From: an uncultured Ruminiclostridium sp.
GTDB lineage: Bacteria; Bacillota; Clostridia; Oscillospirales; Ruminococcaceae
DNA length: 15,034 nt
Assembly (NCBI GenBank): GCA_910585505.1
Contig: CAJUFF010000031.1
Span: forward strand, 7,732 to 22,765
Reading direction: 5' to 3'
Shown: one piece after another, positions 13,306 to 15,034 of the stretch
How positions within the stretch are numbered: position 1 is the first letter of the stretch
How the letters are laid out: each line of letters starts with the position of its first letter
The notes under the pieces: model-generated
What the model was told of the DNA's origin: nothing
What the model saw: the letters and a program-made list of their open reading frames with translations, nothing else
The model's database searches: none
Program-made: the position numbers and the translations under genes

Positions 13306-14889
13306 TTACACCATTCCCGCCGCTTTTTCCGCTTCTAATCCGCCAATAAACCTCTTCATATACTCCTTAAACCCTTCAACGCCCTTTTCGTCCGGCTCCA
13401 CAACTCTCTTTTCCGCTCCTTTAAACACCTTTTCTTCAAGAAATACCGATAATTCTTTCCCATTTCCCACCTTCATAAAACCTGCCAGCAGCGCCATTCC
13501 CCATGCGCCGCCTTCTCCTGCCGTAGTCATAACGGTGATGGGCACATTCATGGCGTTGGCAGTCAGCGCATCTGCCGCGCCTTCCACCTTGAACAATCCT
13601 CCGTGCGCGGCAAATCTCTTAGCTTTCACCTTTTCTTTTTCAAAAAGTATGTCGTTCCCCATTTTCAATGCCGACAACGCTGTCATTAATTCCACTCTGA
13701 AAAAATTGGCAAGATTAAATTCGCCGTCAGGACTTCTGAAATACATGGGCTTTCCTTTTTCAACACCCGCCACAGGCTCTCCGGAAAGAAAGTTGTAAGC
13801 CGTAATTCCTCCGCCGCTTACATCTCCCTTCATGGCGTTTTTGTATAAAAGCGAGTAAAGCTCGGACTTGTCGATTTCATTTCCCGTGAGAGAAGCGAAT
13901 TCCCCAAACAGCTTCACCCATGCATCAAGTTCGGAACAGCAGTTGTTGCAATGTATCATCGCCACGTCTGAGCCGTCCGGCGTAGATACCACGTCGATTT
14001 CCTTGTATACTCCCTTAATCGGCTTGTCAAGCACTAACATCGAAAAAACAGAGGTTCCGCCGGAAATATTTCCTGTTTCGGGCAGCACACTGTCCGTTGC
14101 CACCATTCCGGTTCCGGCGTCCCCTTCGGCGGGACAAAAAGGAACTCCCGCCTTAAGATCACCGTCAGCATCCAAAAATTTCGCTCCCTCTTCGGTCAGT
14201 ACCCCGCACTGCTCCCCCGCTTTTTTTACAATGGGCAGTATTCCTTCTATATCCCACTTGTACCCTTTTCCCGCAATAAGAGCGCGGAATTTTTCTATCA
14301 TGGAATTATTGTAGCCAATGCCCTCCGTAGGAAACATTCCCGAAGCTTCACCTACACCGGCAGCCTTTTCACCCGTAAGAAGATAATGCACATACACCGC
14401 TAAAGTAGTTATGTAGGAAATATCATTGATATGCTCCTCGTTGTTCAATATAGCCTGATACAAGTGGGCAATACTCCAGCGCTGTGGTATGTTGAATGAA
14501 AAAAGCTCGCTCAGCTCGTTTGCGGCCTGTTCTGTGGTAGTGTTTCTCCATGTACGGAAGGGGACAAGTAATTCTCCGTTTTCATTGAAAGGCATATATC
14601 CGTGCATCATTCCAGATATTCCCATCGCTCCGAATGTGGTAACGGTTACTCCGTATTTTTTCTTAATGTCACTTTTTAAATCGGAGTAGCAACTTTTCAG
14701 CCCATTGTGAATATCTTCCAAAGAATAAGTCCAATATCCGTTTTCAAGCTTGTTTTCCCATGTATATCCACCGCTTGCAATGGGCGCAAAGGTATCGTCG
14801 ATAAGAATTGCTTTTATACGTGTGGAGCCGAATTCAATACCTAAAAAGGTCTTTCCGGTTTCAATTTTTTCGGTAATGTTCTCTTTCAT
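13306..14889 (-). CDS. FGGY-family carbohydrate kinase, probable L-ribulokinase role
   Basis: ATP-dependent sugar kinase of the FGGY family, 527 aa. The N-terminal phosphate-1 loop reads FLGIEFGSTRIKAILID (from Phe15, with Glu19 where Asp is usual), followed by GISGMMHGYMPF and RTWRNT. The C-terminal domain has GNISGGTSVFSML (phosphate-2 region, Gly277-Gly278-Thr279) and the adenosine region AAHGGLFKVEGAADALTANAMNVPI with TTAGEGGAWGMALLAGF. ATG at 14889 follows GAGG. The neighbouring araD suggests L-ribulose as substrate, completing isomerase-kinase-epimerase use of arabinose, but substrate cannot be read from sequence: xylulose or another ketose is possible, and it is not the classical E. 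coli AraB type. Confidence 0.9.
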   Translation of the reverse strand: MKENITEKIETGKTFLGIEFGSTRIKAILIDDTFAPIASGGYTWENKLENGYWTYSLEDIHNGLKSCYSDLKSDIKKKYGVTVTTFGAMGISGMMHGYMPFNENGELLVPFRTWRNTTTEQAANELSELFSFNIPQRWSIAHLYQAILNNEEHINDISYITTLAVYVHYLLTGEKAAGVGEASGMFPTEGIGYNNSMIEKFRALIAGKGYKWDIEGILPIVKKAGEQCGVLTEEGAKFLDADGDLKAGVPFCPAEGDAGTGMVATDSVLPETGNISGGTSVFSMLVLDKPIKGVYKEIDVVSTPDGSDVAMIHCNNCCSELDAWVKLFGEFASLTGNEIDKSELYSLLYKNAMKGDVSGGGITAYNFLSGEPVAGVEKGKPMYFRSPDGEFNLANFFRVELMTALSALKMGNDILFEKEKVKAKRFAAHGGLFKVEGAADALTANAMNVPITVMTTAGEGGAWGMALLAGFMKVGNGKELSVFLEEKVFKGAEKRVVEPDEKGVEGFKEYMKRFIGGLEAEKAAGMV

Positions 14890-14924
14890 TTTTTTGTTTC
14901 CTCGTTTCCGATTATTTTATTAAT

Positions 14925-14954
14925 ACTATAGCAATCCATCAAAAAGATAAACAA
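14925..14954 (-). promoter_or_regulatory. Possible promoter for the FGGY kinase gene
   Basis: Minus strand TTGTTT (14954-14949), 18-bp spacer, TATAGT (14930-14925). Both boxes are imperfect; the position, about 36 bp before the start codon, is suitable. A catabolic gene may use an activator or a weak box. Confidence 0.35.
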
Positions 14955-14975
14955 ACAGGAGCGAAGCGACTAATT

Positions 14976-15030
14976 GTCCTTTCCGCTTCCCTTTCGGAGT
15001 CCGAAAGGGAAGTAGGGGAGTCCAAAGGAC
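14976..15030. repeat. GC-rich palindrome upstream of the FGGY kinase
   Basis: CTTCCCTTTCGG (14986-14997) and CCGAAAGGGAAG (15001-15012) form a perfect 12-bp stem with loop AGT. Outer arms GTCCTTT (14976-14982) and AAAGGAC (15024-15030) add 7 bp. The sequence GGAGTCC occurs twice (14996-15002 and 15017-15023). It has no U-run and may be part of a larger element cut by the window edge. Confidence 0.7.
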
Positions 15031-15034
15031 GGGG

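Noticed and set aside
13155..13349. Plus-strand 64-codon frame and a glycine-rich minus-strand stretch as a possible small gene or gene remnant
   Set aside because: The plus-strand frame overlaps the kinase 3' end without a ribosome binding site; the minus-strand stretch is only 29 codons between stops with no start codon. Recorded under the intergenic entry instead.

Overview
The window looks like a piece of a low-to-medium GC Firmicutes (class Clostridia) chromosome. The basis is the gene order rimP-nusA-ylxR-ylxQ-infB-rbfA-nrnA-truB, consensus sigma-A type promoters, AGGAGG-like ribosome binding sites, a TPP riboswitch on an ECF-type thiamine S-component, and a Gx transporter/NusG-domain-II/ApbE set. 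I cannot name the genus from sequence alone. I see no phage, transposase or CRISPR array.

Layout. Positions 1-8558 (minus strand) hold the transcription/translation-factor cluster, read right to left. It is split into two transcription units: infB is followed at once by an intrinsic terminator (3295-3320), and a new promoter (3250-3279) drives rbfA-nrnA-truB through a leader of about 370 nt. That leader region carries three tandem hairpins at 3005-3194. Hairpins 1 and 3 align without gaps over 58 positions and differ by compensatory stem changes. truB runs off the left edge with an acidic tail of 15-residue repeats.

Positions 8559-9001 form a divergent control region. Two back-to-back consensus promoters serve rimP (minus strand, with a leader hairpin) and thiT (plus strand, with a TPP riboswitch and an intrinsic-terminator expression platform). 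thiT (9002-9796) ends in a strong terminator.

Positions 9972-14889 (minus strand) hold an FGGY sugar kinase, then araD (L-ribulose-5-phosphate 4-epimerase), which overlaps by 4 bp a NusG-domain-II membrane protein, followed by a Gx-family transporter and an ApbE flavin transferase lipoprotein. A pentose catabolic step is therefore in a likely transcript with an extracytoplasmic flavinylation/redox module. The kinase and araD are 618 bp apart, and the gap holds a 138-bp inverted-repeat (MITE-like) element.

The most interesting non-coding signals are the covarying tandem hairpins; a family of palindromic elements with TTAAGGC...GCCTTAA ends, seen in two sizes (6202-6257 and 12816-12953); and a third, unrelated GC-rich palindrome at the right edge. 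All assignments come from reading the sequence and recalling family motifs; no search or folding program was run.
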